Assembly: GCA_946406275.1 (NCBI GenBank)
Contig: CAMJJZ010000020.1
Coordinates: 1 to 16,660 of the forward strand
DNA: 16,660 bases
Source: an uncultured Bacteroidales bacterium
GTDB lineage: Bacteria; Bacteroidota; Bacteroidia; Bacteroidales; UBA932
Direction: 5' to 3'
In this document: piece after piece, positions 1 to 7,613 of the stretch
Position numbering within the stretch: the first letter of the stretch is position 1
Layout: each line of letters starts with the position of its first letter
Program-made: the position numbers and the translations under genes
The notes under the pieces: model-generated
Seen by the model: only the letters and a program-made list of their open reading frames with translations
Told to the model about the DNA's origin: nothing
Databases searched by the model: none

Positions 1-2
1 CT

Positions 3-806
3 CTCCTTGGTCCCGATGTGGCCGGTATCATGATGACCAACCCCAACACCCTGGGGCTGTTTGAGACCCAGATCAAGACCATCGCCAAGCTGGTTCACGA
101 TGCCGGAGGCCTGCTCTACTACGACGGCGCCAACATGAACCCCATGATGGGCGTTGTGCGTCCCGGAGACATGGGATTCGACATCATGCACCTGAACCTG
201 CACAAGACCTTCTCCACCCCTCACGGCGGAGGCGGTCCCGGCAGCGGTCCCGTGGGTGTGGCAAAGCGTCTGGAAGACTGCCTCCCGGACATACGCGTTT
301 CCGGTTTCCACGGAAACTTCGGCGTTATCCTGAGGGCCTATGCATACATCCTCTCGCTTGGAAAGCAGCATCTGAGGGAAGTGGGCCAGTATTCTGTCCT
401 TAGCGCAAACTACATAAAGGAAAGCCTCAAGGACGTTTACAAGCTCCCTATAGAGGGTGTCTGCAAGCACGAGTTCGTATTTGACGGCCTCATCAACGAC
501 GGCGCCCATGACGACGTTCCCGGTGCCACTACGCTGGATGTTGCAAAGAGGCTCCTGGACTACGGCTTCCACGCCCCTACAATCTATTTCCCGCTCCTTT
601 TCCATCAGGCCCTGATGATAGAGCCCACGGAGACGGAGTCCAAGGAAACCATCGACTCCTTCATTGAGGTGATGAGGAAGATTGCTGCAGAGGCCGCGGA
701 GGATCCCAATATCCTTCACGACGCCCCTCACTGCGCTCCCATCACGCGTCCGGATGAGACCGCGGCAGCCCGCAATCCCATCCTTAAGTATCAGGATACG
801 CTTTAA
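3..806 (+). CDS. gcvPB: Glycine dehydrogenase (decarboxylating) subunit 2, 3' part
   Basis: This is the C-terminal part of the PLP-dependent P-protein of the glycine cleavage system, which decarboxylates glycine and passes the aminomethyl group to the lipoyl arm of GcvH. The frame is open to the left edge (upstream codons read LLGPDV before AGIMMTNPN), so the GTG at 18 is an internal valine and the true start lies outside the window. The PLP-binding lysine is in the motif [16 protein letters not shown], lysine codon 204-206. The later stretch [15 protein letters not shown] and the ending ([19 protein letters not shown]) match the split, two-subunit type of P-protein rather than a generic aminotransferase. 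The next gene starts 2 bp after the stop, suggesting cotranscription. Identification is firm; only the N-terminal part is missing. Confidence 0.95.
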   Translation, partial: LLGPDVAGIMMTNPNTLGLFETQIKTIAKLVHDAGGLLYYDGANMNPMMGVVRPGDMGFDIMHLNLHKTFSTPHGGGGPGSGPVGVAKRLEDCLPDIRVSGFHGNFGVILRAYAYILSLGKQHLREVGQYSVLSANYIKESLKDVYKLPIEGVCKHEFVFDGLINDGAHDDVPGATTLDVAKRLLDYGFHAPTIYFPLLFHQALMIEPTETESKETIDSFIEVMRKIAAEAAEDPNILHDAPHCAPITRPDETAAARNPILKYQDTL

Positions 807-808
807 GA

Positions 809-2035
809 ATGAATCTTTTAACTGTACTCGACCGGTTCCAGAAAGGAGAACTCCTTGACATTGGGGACGTATTGGGAAGCGACGTGTCGCCGCGGCTCAA
901 GAAGTCCCAGATTGTGAAGGAACTGGCGGGCTACATACATAAGGAACCCGGCAGATGGCTGTCTCACCTAATGGAAAGGGACATCCATCTGCTCCGGGAC
1001 CTTGTGCATGCCGGTCCGGAAAGGGTACAGTATCAGGATTTTGCATCGTATCCGTCTATTGTGGAGGTGTCCGGCATTGTGGAGTACGATGACTCGGACT
1101 CACATTACCACAAGGTCTGGATAAGCCGTGAGATATACGACATAGTTTCCCCGGAGATAGACTCCGTGATAAGCGATGTTGAGCTCACAGGCCAGTATGA
1201 GCTGGAGAGAGTGGCCCTTGGCTACCTCAATCTCTACGGGATAATCCCCACCAAGAACTTCCTGGACCTTCTTTTTGACTGGCCGCTGAGCGCCCAGACC
1301 AAGAAGGGGGACAATCCCATCCTCAACTTCGTGCAGCGAAGTCCGCTTGTGAAGCTGTGCCGCTACGAGGACAAATATGGGGACAACATGGTCTCTCCCT
1401 GCATAGAGAATCCGGAGGAGATGTTCTCCCTCATGGAAGAGTTCAAGCCGGCGAAGCAGCTCAAGGCTTTCTCCCGCTCCCAGGTGCTGGAGGCCGGCAG
1501 CGGAGCCCCGTACTTTACCGTGGGCATGGATACGCCGGAGGGAAAGGCGCTTGACGCCGTGTACCGCAAGGCCGGATTCACGGGCTTTGAGCTGGTGAAG
1601 GCGGAGCACGATACCTGGATAGAGGCGCAGTATACTGCAGCCTCCAATCCGGGGCTCTTCGACCCCATCTATGATGCTCCCAAGGCCAATTCCTTCACGG
1701 ACAGGGAGTGGGAGAGAATGTGCATGGCGGTGTGCGACTATGCAGACAGCGTCTCTAAATGGTGCCTCCAGGGCCGCAGTGCCCGCGAATCCGGAGAGTG
1801 CCTCTGCGACCGCAATGCATGGAAGGCCCCCGGCGAGGAGTTTATTCCGGAGCTGCACGCCGGTGAGGACTACCCGCAGTGGACCATGCCGGAGCCCACG
1901 GTGAGCGACGGCTACGGGGGCCTGTCCAGCGACTTCCTCACGGGCTTTGCCCTTCCTCATGTGGCACCCGACGATCCCTGCCCCTGCGGCAGCGGTCTCC
2001 GTTATTGCCGATGCCATGGAAAATACCTCTCATAG
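809..2035 (+). CDS. Uncharacterised protein with C-terminal SEC-C zinc-binding motif
   Basis: A 408-residue, apparently soluble and acidic protein with no signal peptide or membrane segment. The only recognisable element is the extreme C-terminus, CPCGSGLRYCRCHG, a SEC-C type zinc motif with ligands C391, C393, C402 and H403. This motif is known from the tail of SecA and from many unrelated proteins, where it is a small metal-binding, often interaction-mediating, module. The first 380 residues match no family I can name; the start looks helical (LKKSQIVKELAGYI) and there is a YxxDYADSVSKWC stretch near residue 310. The ATG lies 2 bp after gcvPB and the 3' end overlaps trmO by 20 bp, so all three are probably cotranscribed. 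Function is unknown; the operon gives no clear metabolic link. A long minus-strand ORF opposite it (1100-2017) is a shadow. Confidence 0.85.
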   Translation: MNLLTVLDRFQKGELLDIGDVLGSDVSPRLKKSQIVKELAGYIHKEPGRWLSHLMERDIHLLRDLVHAGPERVQYQDFASYPSIVEVSGIVEYDDSDSHYHKVWISREIYDIVSPEIDSVISDVELTGQYELERVALGYLNLYGIIPTKNFLDLLFDWPLSAQTKKGDNPILNFVQRSPLVKLCRYEDKYGDNMVSPCIENPEEMFSLMEEFKPAKQLKAFSRSQVLEAGSGAPYFTVGMDTPEGKALDAVYRKAGFTGFELVKAEHDTWIEAQYTAASNPGLFDPIYDAPKANSFTDREWERMCMAVCDYADSVSKWCLQGRSARESGECLCDRNAWKAPGEEFIPELHAGEDYPQWTMPEPTVSDGYGGLSSDFLTGFALPHVAPDDPCPCGSGLRYCRCHGKYLS

Positions 2036-2699
2036 CATTCAGATAGAGCCCGTAGCGTACTACAGGGGCCCTTTCGGGTCCAAATTCGGCATACCTCGCC
2101 AGAGCGGGCTCACCGGGGTAGAGGGCCGGATTGTCTTTACCGATAAATATCGCGTACGCGAGGCTCTCCGCGGTCTGGAGAGCTTCAGCCGTATCTGGCT
2201 CATATGGGGCTTCTCCGCCAATAAACCTGCAAAAGGGGAGTGGCAGCCCACCGTGCGTCCGCCAAGGCTTGGCGGCAACGCCTCCATGGGCGTTTTTGCC
2301 ACACGCTCGCCGTATCGTCCCAACCCGCTTGGGCTTTCCTGTGTAGAGCTTGTGAAAGTGGACGATATGGAACTCGTCGTCAGGGGCGCAGACCTGGCGG
2401 ACGGCACTCCAATCTACGATATCAAGCCGTACATCGCCTATGCCGACAGTTTTCCGGATGCCGTGTGTGGTTTCGCCCAGGACGCTCCCAGGCCAAGCCT
2501 TAAGGTTGTAATCCCGGATGACCTTAAGATATCGGCCCAAACCAAAAATGCCCTCAGGGAGGTGCTGGCGCTGGATCCCAGGCCCGCCTACCAGGAAAGC
2601 CCGGAGAAAGAGTACGCCATGACCTTTGAAGGGGCCGATGTGGTTTTCCGTGTAGTGGAAGGTATACTTACCGTTATAGATTACAGGCCGCTGGACTAG
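2016..2699 (+). CDS. trmO: tRNA (N6-threonylcarbamoyladenosine(37)-N6)-methyltransferase TrmO
   Basis: A TrmO/TsaA (YaeB-like) SAM-dependent methyltransferase, which adds a methyl group to t6A at position 37 of certain tRNAs to give m6t6A. The family signature is clear: QPTVRPPRLGGNASMGVFA followed by TRSPYRPNPLGLS (residues about 77-108), then DIKPYI, and a C-terminal DPRPAYQ motif in the small second domain. The ATG at 2016 was chosen because it starts just before the conserved first strand (IQIEPVAYYRGPFGSKFGIPRQ) and gives 227 residues, close to the roughly 235 of E. coli TrmO. The open frame extends back to 1947, but that extension is proline/alanine-rich shadow of the upstream gene. It overlaps the SEC-C gene by 20 bp, so translation is probably coupled. 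Its stop overlaps the stop of the convergent DUF5686 gene by 4 bp. Confidence 0.93.
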   Translation: MENTSHSIQIEPVAYYRGPFGSKFGIPRQSGLTGVEGRIVFTDKYRVREALRGLESFSRIWLIWGFSANKPAKGEWQPTVRPPRLGGNASMGVFATRSPYRPNPLGLSCVELVKVDDMELVVRGADLADGTPIYDIKPYIAYADSFPDAVCGFAQDAPRPSLKVVIPDDLKISAQTKNALREVLALDPRPAYQESPEKEYAMTFEGADVVFRVVEGILTVIDYRPLD

Positions 2700-5167
2700 A
2701 AGTCCAGGTCTACTCCCACGTTTATAGTGAAGTTCTTGCTGGCGGGGCCGTCCCTATGGGTGAGGCGCCAGAATCCGTCTACCCTGAAGAAGCGGAAAAT
2801 GTTGGAAATGCCTATGCCGGCCTCTATGTAAGGGGTTTCAAGCGTACTGCTGGCGTGCGGAAGCTTGAAGGGAGCATTGGTTGAATTGGCCTCCGACAGG
2901 GTGCCCCAGGCGCAGCGGATGGTAGCCACCTCGCGAAGGTCCAGCTTCTTGATAAGGGGCAGTTTGCCAAGGAAGAATCCGTTGAAATTATGCTCGTAGA
3001 AGAGGTTCATCCAGCGGTCGCTTATGAACTCGTAGTAGTCCATGCAGGAGAAGGCCCAGCGGTCGTGGAAATAGGTCTGGTTGGCCTCGTGGAGCTTCAG
3101 GAGAGGGTAAGGGACGCTTCCGAAGATTATTCCGCCTCCGGCCTTGAGGTTGCCGAAGCCAAGGAAATTGGAAGGTATCATCCAGTCTATCACCATGTCG
3201 GCCCTGAGGTAGGGATCAAGGTCGTGGGAGAAGCCGTTGAATCCGTAACGGAAGTTGAAACTGGTTACGGGATACTTGGTGTAGACCTGGGTTTTCTTGA
3301 AGTAGTTCCTGGTAACTTTCTCGTCGTGGGAGAAGCGGAGGCCAAGGCGCAGCTCGTCCATGCCGATACTCTCCGCAAGGGTGTTGTCCTGGCGCAGAAG
3401 GGGAACGTCGTCATTGCCCCAGATGCGTATGTTGCGGTATTCGATTGCCGCGGAGAAATCCGGCACAAATTCGTGCTCGTAGCGCGCTCCAAGGGTGCGG
3501 ACCATGCTCTGCATGGTGCCCATGTCCCTTGCAAATATGGACGAGAACATGTTCTGGGCGCTGAATACGCCGGTGCCGCTGGAAAGCTGCTCAAAGTCCC
3601 TCTTTGCCCACACTTCCAGCTTGCGGGTAGTTTCCCGCTTTATCATCCATTCCACCTTGCCGTTCCACTTGAAGTCCTGGTCCTTGAAGCCATAGCCCAC
3701 ATAGCCGCCAAGGCGCACTGTCTTGGAGAAGTACTTCGTGGTGCGGCCGCCAAGCTGAAGCCTGAGCCCTTCCGTATCATTATAGATTATGGTGCGGGCC
3801 CATCGGCCAAACTCAAACTTCCAGGGTTTCTGCTCTATGTACTGGGCGGAGAGGGCGTGAGTGATCAGGTAGGTCCACTTGTAGAGCGGAGTGTCCTGGA
3901 TGCTGTCTACCATCTCGAAGATGCCTTTCTCGCGGTCCGACAATGCGTACGGGCGCGCATCGGCCCAATACTCACTGTCTCCTTCCACCAGGTTTTTCAC
4001 TATAACCTGGTTCTTGGCTTCCAGTACTTCCGGGTCTTCTATCGGCCCAAAGACGGGATCTCCGAATACTTTGGTCCTGTTGGCAAGGAAGGAAACTATC
4101 TTGGCGTTGTCGTTGAGGGTTACGGAGAAGTCCAGGAACAGTTTTTCCTCCCTGTTGAACCAGCGTCCGGAAGGCAGCCGGTGGTTCTGGATCTCTACGT
4201 TTATGTGCCTTATCCAGTTGACGTTGGATTCCCCGGAGAGGGAGGCATGGACGCTGCGGATGCCGAAGTCCTCTGCGTCGATGAGCATTTCACCGTCTAC
4301 GGTAGGGGATGTGACCAGTTTCTTTGGATGGAAGCGCAGGACGTATGTCTTACGGCCTTCCACCTGGAGGCTGTCCACCAGGAAGTAGTTGTAGAAAATC
4401 TGGGACGATGACGCAATGGGGTTAGGAATCTCCAGGCTGAACACCGCCAGGGTGTTATCGTAGAAGTTGGTGTTCAGAAGATAAGACCCCGTGAACTGGC
4501 TCAGTGTGTTCTCCTCGTCAAAACCGGAAATCTTGTTTGCAAGGATCTTTTCCCTGTCAACGCCGCGTTCCTTCGAGTGATAGAGTTCCGAGCGGGTCTC
4601 TGAAATCATGAAGGGGATATAGGACTTTCCGGTAACTACGGAGGTGTCTGCATAGTTCTTCACAAAGCCAAGATGGCGGTCCACGATTCCCATGCTTATG
4701 AGGTCCTCAAGGTTTGTGGCATCCATCTCAATCTTGGTGTAAAGGTCTGCCTTCCAGTCCTCTGCGTTGTGGGGGTTATGCCCGGAACGCGCGGCGTCTA
4801 TCTTCCTGAGGATAGACTTGATGTAGCGGTTGTCCGGCTTTACCAGGGCGGCCTGTAGCTGGCTGATGTCCTGTTTGAGATGGAAGTTGGCCTCGGAGAA
4901 TGAACCCTGAGGAACCACTATGCTCTGGGTGTAGTAACCTATCATGGACGCCGTGAGGATCTTGGCGTCGGAGGAACGTGTTTCCAGGCTGAAATTGCCC
5001 TCAAGGTCCGTGGAGATGCCTATCGTGGTGTTGTCAAAGTAGACGCTGACAAAGGGTATGGGCTCTCCGGTAGCCTCGTCAACCACCTTGCCCCTGACCC
5101 TTGTGGTCTGGGCTGCCGCCGCAAATGCGGTAGCAATCAGAAGCAGTATGACAAGGTATCTCTTCAT
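2696..5167 (-). CDS. DUF5686 / carboxypeptidase-like regulatory domain outer-membrane protein
   Basis: An 823-residue envelope protein typical of Bacteroidota. Residues 1-19 form a Sec signal peptide (MKRYLVILLLIATAFAAAA, cleavage before Q20; no lipobox cysteine). Residues about 23-105 form a CarboxypepD_reg-like beta-sandwich (VRGKVVDEATGEPIPFVSVYF ... STDLEGNF), the domain found at the N-terminus of many TonB-dependent receptors. The rest matches the DUF5686 pattern, with a beta-rich, aromatic C-terminal half that ends in the barrel-like strand NFTINVGVDLDF and a terminal phenylalanine. No TonB plug domain is seen, so it is not a classical SusC. It is the last gene of a four-gene minus-strand operon, 1 bp after the SDR stop. 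The biochemical role of DUF5686 is not established; an outer-membrane barrel is inferred. The 473-codon plus-strand ORF inside it is a shadow. Confidence 0.9.
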   Translation of the reverse strand: MKRYLVILLLIATAFAAAAQTTRVRGKVVDEATGEPIPFVSVYFDNTTIGISTDLEGNFSLETRSSDAKILTASMIGYYTQSIVVPQGSFSEANFHLKQDISQLQAALVKPDNRYIKSILRKIDAARSGHNPHNAEDWKADLYTKIEMDATNLEDLISMGIVDRHLGFVKNYADTSVVTGKSYIPFMISETRSELYHSKERGVDREKILANKISGFDEENTLSQFTGSYLLNTNFYDNTLAVFSLEIPNPIASSSQIFYNYFLVDSLQVEGRKTYVLRFHPKKLVTSPTVDGEMLIDAEDFGIRSVHASLSGESNVNWIRHINVEIQNHRLPSGRWFNREEKLFLDFSVTLNDNAKIVSFLANRTKVFGDPVFGPIEDPEVLEAKNQVIVKNLVEGDSEYWADARPYALSDREKGIFEMVDSIQDTPLYKWTYLITHALSAQYIEQKPWKFEFGRWARTIIYNDTEGLRLQLGGRTTKYFSKTVRLGGYVGYGFKDQDFKWNGKVEWMIKRETTRKLEVWAKRDFEQLSSGTGVFSAQNMFSSIFARDMGTMQSMVRTLGARYEHEFVPDFSAAIEYRNIRIWGNDDVPLLRQDNTLAESIGMDELRLGLRFSHDEKVTRNYFKKTQVYTKYPVTSFNFRYGFNGFSHDLDPYLRADMVIDWMIPSNFLGFGNLKAGGGIIFGSVPYPLLKLHEANQTYFHDRWAFSCMDYYEFISDRWMNLFYEHNFNGFFLGKLPLIKKLDLREVATIRCAWGTLSEANSTNAPFKLPHASSTLETPYIEAGIGISNIFRFFRVDGFWRLTHRDGPASKNFTINVGVDLDF

Positions 5168-5168
5168 C

Positions 5169-5969
5169 TTAGTATAGCCAGCTGAGTATGGTCAGGACCC
5201 ATTTTGCGGGGAGTATCCTCACAAGAAGGCCCACAGCCTTGTAATCTATGCGCGGAATAACGCGGACGGCCATATGGCGGCGCCTGAGCTGTTTCAGAAC
5301 CGCTTTTGCTATTACGTCCGGGCTCATTCCGCCAAGCTCGTCCTTCTCTATCTTGGCAAGGTTCTTCTTCATGCCCTCCGTGTACGCAGGGTCATCGGCC
5401 TTTGAAATCATCTTTCGGGCCGATGTGAAGCCGGTGGACACATCTCCGGGGAGTATGCTGCAGCACTGAATGCCTGTGCCTTTAAGCTCCAGGGAAAGGC
5501 TCTGGGAAAGGGACAGCAGCGCCGCCTTTGCAGACGAGTAGAATCCCTGGTAGGGGAGCTGGAGCACAGCCATGACGGAGGTTATGGTGATAATGCGGCC
5601 GAAGCCCTGCTTCCTGAATACGGGAAGGCAGCAGCGTATGGTTTTGAGGGAGCCGAAGTAGGTTGTCTCGAACTGCTCCCTGGCTTCTGCGTCCGTTGTG
5701 TTCTCTACCGGGCCGTAAATACCGGCGCCGGCGTTGCATACTACGGCGTCCAGGCGGCCGTCGGCCTTGATTATCTCCTTGACGATGTCTTCCGTAAGCG
5801 CTTCGTCATTAATGTCCAGTTTTACGGGCACTACAAGGGGATGCTCTACGGGAATGGTACCCCTTCTGGAAGCGGCATATACCTTGATGCCGGCCTTTGC
5901 CAGCGCAAGGGCCGTTGCAGCGCCTATTCCGCTGCTGCCTCCGGTTACAAGAGCTACCTTTACTTCCAT
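5169..5969 (-). CDS. Short-chain dehydrogenase/reductase (SDR family)
   Basis: A 266-residue classical SDR, an NAD(P)(H)-dependent oxidoreductase with a Rossmann fold. Visible motifs are the cofactor glycine motif TGGSSGIG (residues 9-16), NAGAG (79-83), catalytic S131 (ITITSVMA) and the active-site Y144-SSA-K148. The arginine pair after strand 2 (AASRRG, 33-37) favours NADPH. A hydrophobic C-terminus (AVGLLVRILPAKWVLTILSWLY) suggests membrane association, as in lipid-acting SDRs. The gene overlaps the upstream acyltransferase by 10 bp and precedes the DUF5686 gene by 1 bp. In this lipid-gene context a ketone or aldehyde lipid intermediate is a reasonable substrate. A 3-ketosphinganine-type reductase is one possibility, since Bacteroidales make sphingolipids, but the sequence alone does not show this. 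Confidence 0.92.
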   Translation of the reverse strand: MEVKVALVTGGSSGIGAATALALAKAGIKVYAASRRGTIPVEHPLVVPVKLDINDEALTEDIVKEIIKADGRLDAVVCNAGAGIYGPVENTTDAEAREQFETTYFGSLKTIRCCLPVFRKQGFGRIITITSVMAVLQLPYQGFYSSAKAALLSLSQSLSLELKGTGIQCCSILPGDVSTGFTSARKMISKADDPAYTEGMKKNLAKIEKDELGGMSPDVIAKAVLKQLRRRHMAVRVIPRIDYKAVGLLVRILPAKWVLTILSWLY

Positions 5970-6817
5970 AGTTCCGATCTATTTACAAAGTTTGACGGCA
6001 TGGGCATCTGGTATACGCTGCTGCGGAGGAAATCCCCAAGCTGGTTCTCCGGAATGGCGTCCAGGGCATCTACGGTAATGGTTTCGCCTATTCCCACACG
6101 CGGATGGGTTCCGCGTTTGTTGTAGCACTCGTGGAAAAGGCGGACAAAGCGGATGCGGTAGTCCAGAAGGCCCAGGGCATAGTAGAAATTGGAATTACGG
6201 TCCCAAAAGCGGATTGGTACCACCGGGACGCGCGCCTTACGGATGAGCTTGATGGCGCCTTCCTGCCAGGGGCGCTCGTTTATGGTCCAGTGCTCCCTGG
6301 GCTTGAGGTCTGCCACAGCCCCGGAAGGGAAGAGGCAGAGGGGCTCTCCGGATTTAATCTGCAAAAGTGCGTTCTTGATTCCGTTTATGCTGGTTGCGGT
6401 GGTTTCCTTCCTGGTGGTAGTGGGATTCACTGAAATGAAATTCTGTGAAAGCCCGTGCACCCACATCAGGAACTCGTTCACCATTACCTTCACCTTGGGA
6501 CGCACGTGGCCTATGATATCTACCAGGCAGATGCCGTCCAGATGTCCGTAATTATGGTTGGAGATGGTAATGAAGGGACCTTCCGGAAGAGCCTGGAGCC
6601 TGTCCGGGTTGCCAATGCTGAAGTCTATCCCGAAATCGTCCAGTATGGCTTTGGCAAAGTCCGGACCCGGGGCGATGCCGGCTTCTTCCACGCGGTGGTG
6701 AGTGTGGTTGATTCTGCCGATGCCCGTAACGGCCAGCCCCAGTTTAAACAGGAGCCTGCCCATACTTCCTTTGAAGACGGGTGAAAGCTGGGGTGCCTGT
6801 TCCGGGGTAATGATCAT
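5960..6817 (-). CDS. PlsC-like lysophospholipid acyltransferase family protein
   Basis: A 285-residue glycerolipid-type acyltransferase. The catalytic block is ISNHNYGHLDG (residues 86-95), with H88 and D94 separated by five residues. This is the H-x5-D spacing of the NHPxGGxDG branch of the LPLAT superfamily rather than the H-x4-D of classical PlsC. A second block, LFPSGAVAD (162-170), corresponds to the substrate-binding PEGTRS-like motif, and VPVVPIRFWDRN follows. The start ATG overlaps the stop of the CDP-alcohol phosphotransferase as TAATG, and the 3' end overlaps the SDR gene by 10 bp, so translational coupling is likely. The acyl acceptor is unknown: a lysolipid or an N-acyl amino-acid lipid is possible. 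It belongs to the same broad family as the glsA-type gene at 9305-10111 but is clearly a different gene. Confidence 0.9.
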   Translation of the reverse strand: MIITPEQAPQLSPVFKGSMGRLLFKLGLAVTGIGRINHTHHRVEEAGIAPGPDFAKAILDDFGIDFSIGNPDRLQALPEGPFITISNHNYGHLDGICLVDIIGHVRPKVKVMVNEFLMWVHGLSQNFISVNPTTTRKETTATSINGIKNALLQIKSGEPLCLFPSGAVADLKPREHWTINERPWQEGAIKLIRKARVPVVPIRFWDRNSNFYYALGLLDYRIRFVRLFHECYNKRGTHPRVGIGETITVDALDAIPENQLGDFLRSSVYQMPMPSNFVNRSELWK

Positions 6818-7533
6818 TACTTATCCTCTTCCTGTTTCTTGATGGGGTCTATCTTGGCAAAGTACTTTATATCCTTGAGGAAACTTACCAGGTAGAATCC
6901 GCCGATGAGAAGTGTTACGGCTACTGCGATGTAGTCCATGATGCCAATCATGAAGTCGTTGTGGAAAAGGGTCATGGGGCGCTTCCACTCAGTGAGCCAG
7001 GGAATGTAGATGAAGCAGATGTTGGTGATGAAAAGCAGCAGACGGAACTCCGTGGGGCCAAGGCCTGCGTAAGTGAGCTTCATCTCTCCCTTGAGGTGGC
7101 AGTCAATGTAGACGTAGATGCTCAGCATGAAGTACGCTACAAGGGCCATCATGGCAAATGACAGGTTCACAAGGGGGCTTGCACCCACGCCTATGAACAT
7201 GATTGTCTCGTTTATTACATCTACGTTGTGGTCGATGTAGAATCCGTAAGTCTTTCTCTGGGTGTTCCTGACGCGTGCCAGTGAACCGTCCAGGGAATCT
7301 CCGAACCAGTTTACCAGAAGGCCGAAGCAGGAGAGCCACAGCCAGTTGAGATTAAGGTTAGAGAGGGCGTAACCTGTAGCTATGATTATTGCTCCCAGAA
7401 AACCCACAAAAGTGAGCATGTCCGATGTTACCCATGCGGGCATTCGCTTTGCCATTGCAACCAGGACCTTCTTCTCCGCCTTGTTCAGGATGGATGTCTG
7501 AATTCTGGTGGCCTGTTTTTTATCTTCACTCAT
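6817..7533 (-). CDS. CDP-alcohol phosphatidyltransferase family protein
   Basis: A 238-residue integral membrane enzyme that transfers a phosphatidyl (or similar) group from a CDP-linked donor to an alcohol. The family signature is complete: D79-x2-D82-G83-x2-A86-R87-x9-G97-x3-D101-x3-D105 (GDSLDGSLARVRN ... GFYIDHNVD). The aspartates bind the metal ions and the last one is the general base. About six hydrophobic segments surround it, and the tail is lysine/aspartate-rich (KQEEDK). This is the first gene of the minus-strand operon, behind a strong promoter match. The acceptor alcohol (glycerol phosphate, serine, inositol phosphate or other) cannot be read from the motif. The segment GLGPTEFRLLLFI after it resembles the eukaryote-like ethanolamine/choline branch more than PgsA, but that is an impression. 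A role in making an unusual envelope phospholipid fits the neighbours. Confidence 0.93.
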   Translation of the reverse strand: MSEDKKQATRIQTSILNKAEKKVLVAMAKRMPAWVTSDMLTFVGFLGAIIIATGYALSNLNLNWLWLSCFGLLVNWFGDSLDGSLARVRNTQRKTYGFYIDHNVDVINETIMFIGVGASPLVNLSFAMMALVAYFMLSIYVYIDCHLKGEMKLTYAGLGPTEFRLLLFITNICFIYIPWLTEWKRPMTLFHNDFMIGIMDYIAVAVTLLIGGFYLVSFLKDIKYFAKIDPIKKQEEDK

Positions 7534-7562
7534 TAAAATAATCTTGTTAATTTTTAAACTTA

Positions 7563-7593
7563 CAAAGTTACTAATATTTTTATATAAGACAAA
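7563..7593 (-). promoter_or_regulatory. Bacteroides-type promoter of the minus-strand lipid operon
   Basis: Read on the minus strand, TTTG (7593-7590) is followed after exactly 19 bp by TAACTTTG (7570-7563). This matches the Bacteroidota primary sigma consensus TTTG-N19-21-TAnnTTTG. Predicted transcription starts near 7556-7559, giving a leader of about 25 nt before the ATG at 7533. The leader is A/T-rich with no Shine-Dalgarno sequence, as usual in this phylum. It drives the CDP-alcohol phosphatidyltransferase and the three genes behind it. Confidence 0.75.
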
Positions 7594-7600
7594 GAATTGC

Positions 7601-7608
7601 TATTTTTG
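7601..7608 (+). promoter_or_regulatory. -7 promoter box (TATTTTTG) of the DUF5715 gene
   Basis: TATTTTTG fits TAnnTTTG. Only 5 bp separate it from the GTG start codon at 7614, so transcription would begin at or within a base or two of the start codon. The expected -33 position holds only a T-run (7577-7581), so the upstream element is weak. It is interleaved with the divergent promoter at 7563-7593. Confidence 0.55.
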
Positions 7609-7613
7609 CAAAC

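Noticed and set aside
1947..2015. A longer TrmO starting at ATG 1947
   Set aside because: The extra 23 residues are alanine/proline-rich and lie entirely within the SEC-C gene; the ATG at 2016 gives a normal TrmO length and begins just before the first conserved strand.
1100..2017. A 305-codon minus-strand open frame opposite the SEC-C gene
   Set aside because: Composition is arginine-, histidine- and leucine-rich with no family features, while the plus-strand frame ends in a real SEC-C motif and fits the packed gene order.
3..2699. A mobile element or recent transfer in the left part
   Set aside because: No transposase, integrase or terminal repeats are visible, and the genes are ordinary housekeeping types in tight operon order.
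2990..4411. A 473-codon plus-strand open frame opposite the DUF5686 gene
   Set aside because: It is valine-, glutamate- and glycine-rich with no recognisable domain, and lies wholly antisense to a well-supported gene. Long antisense open frames are expected in GC-rich coding DNA.
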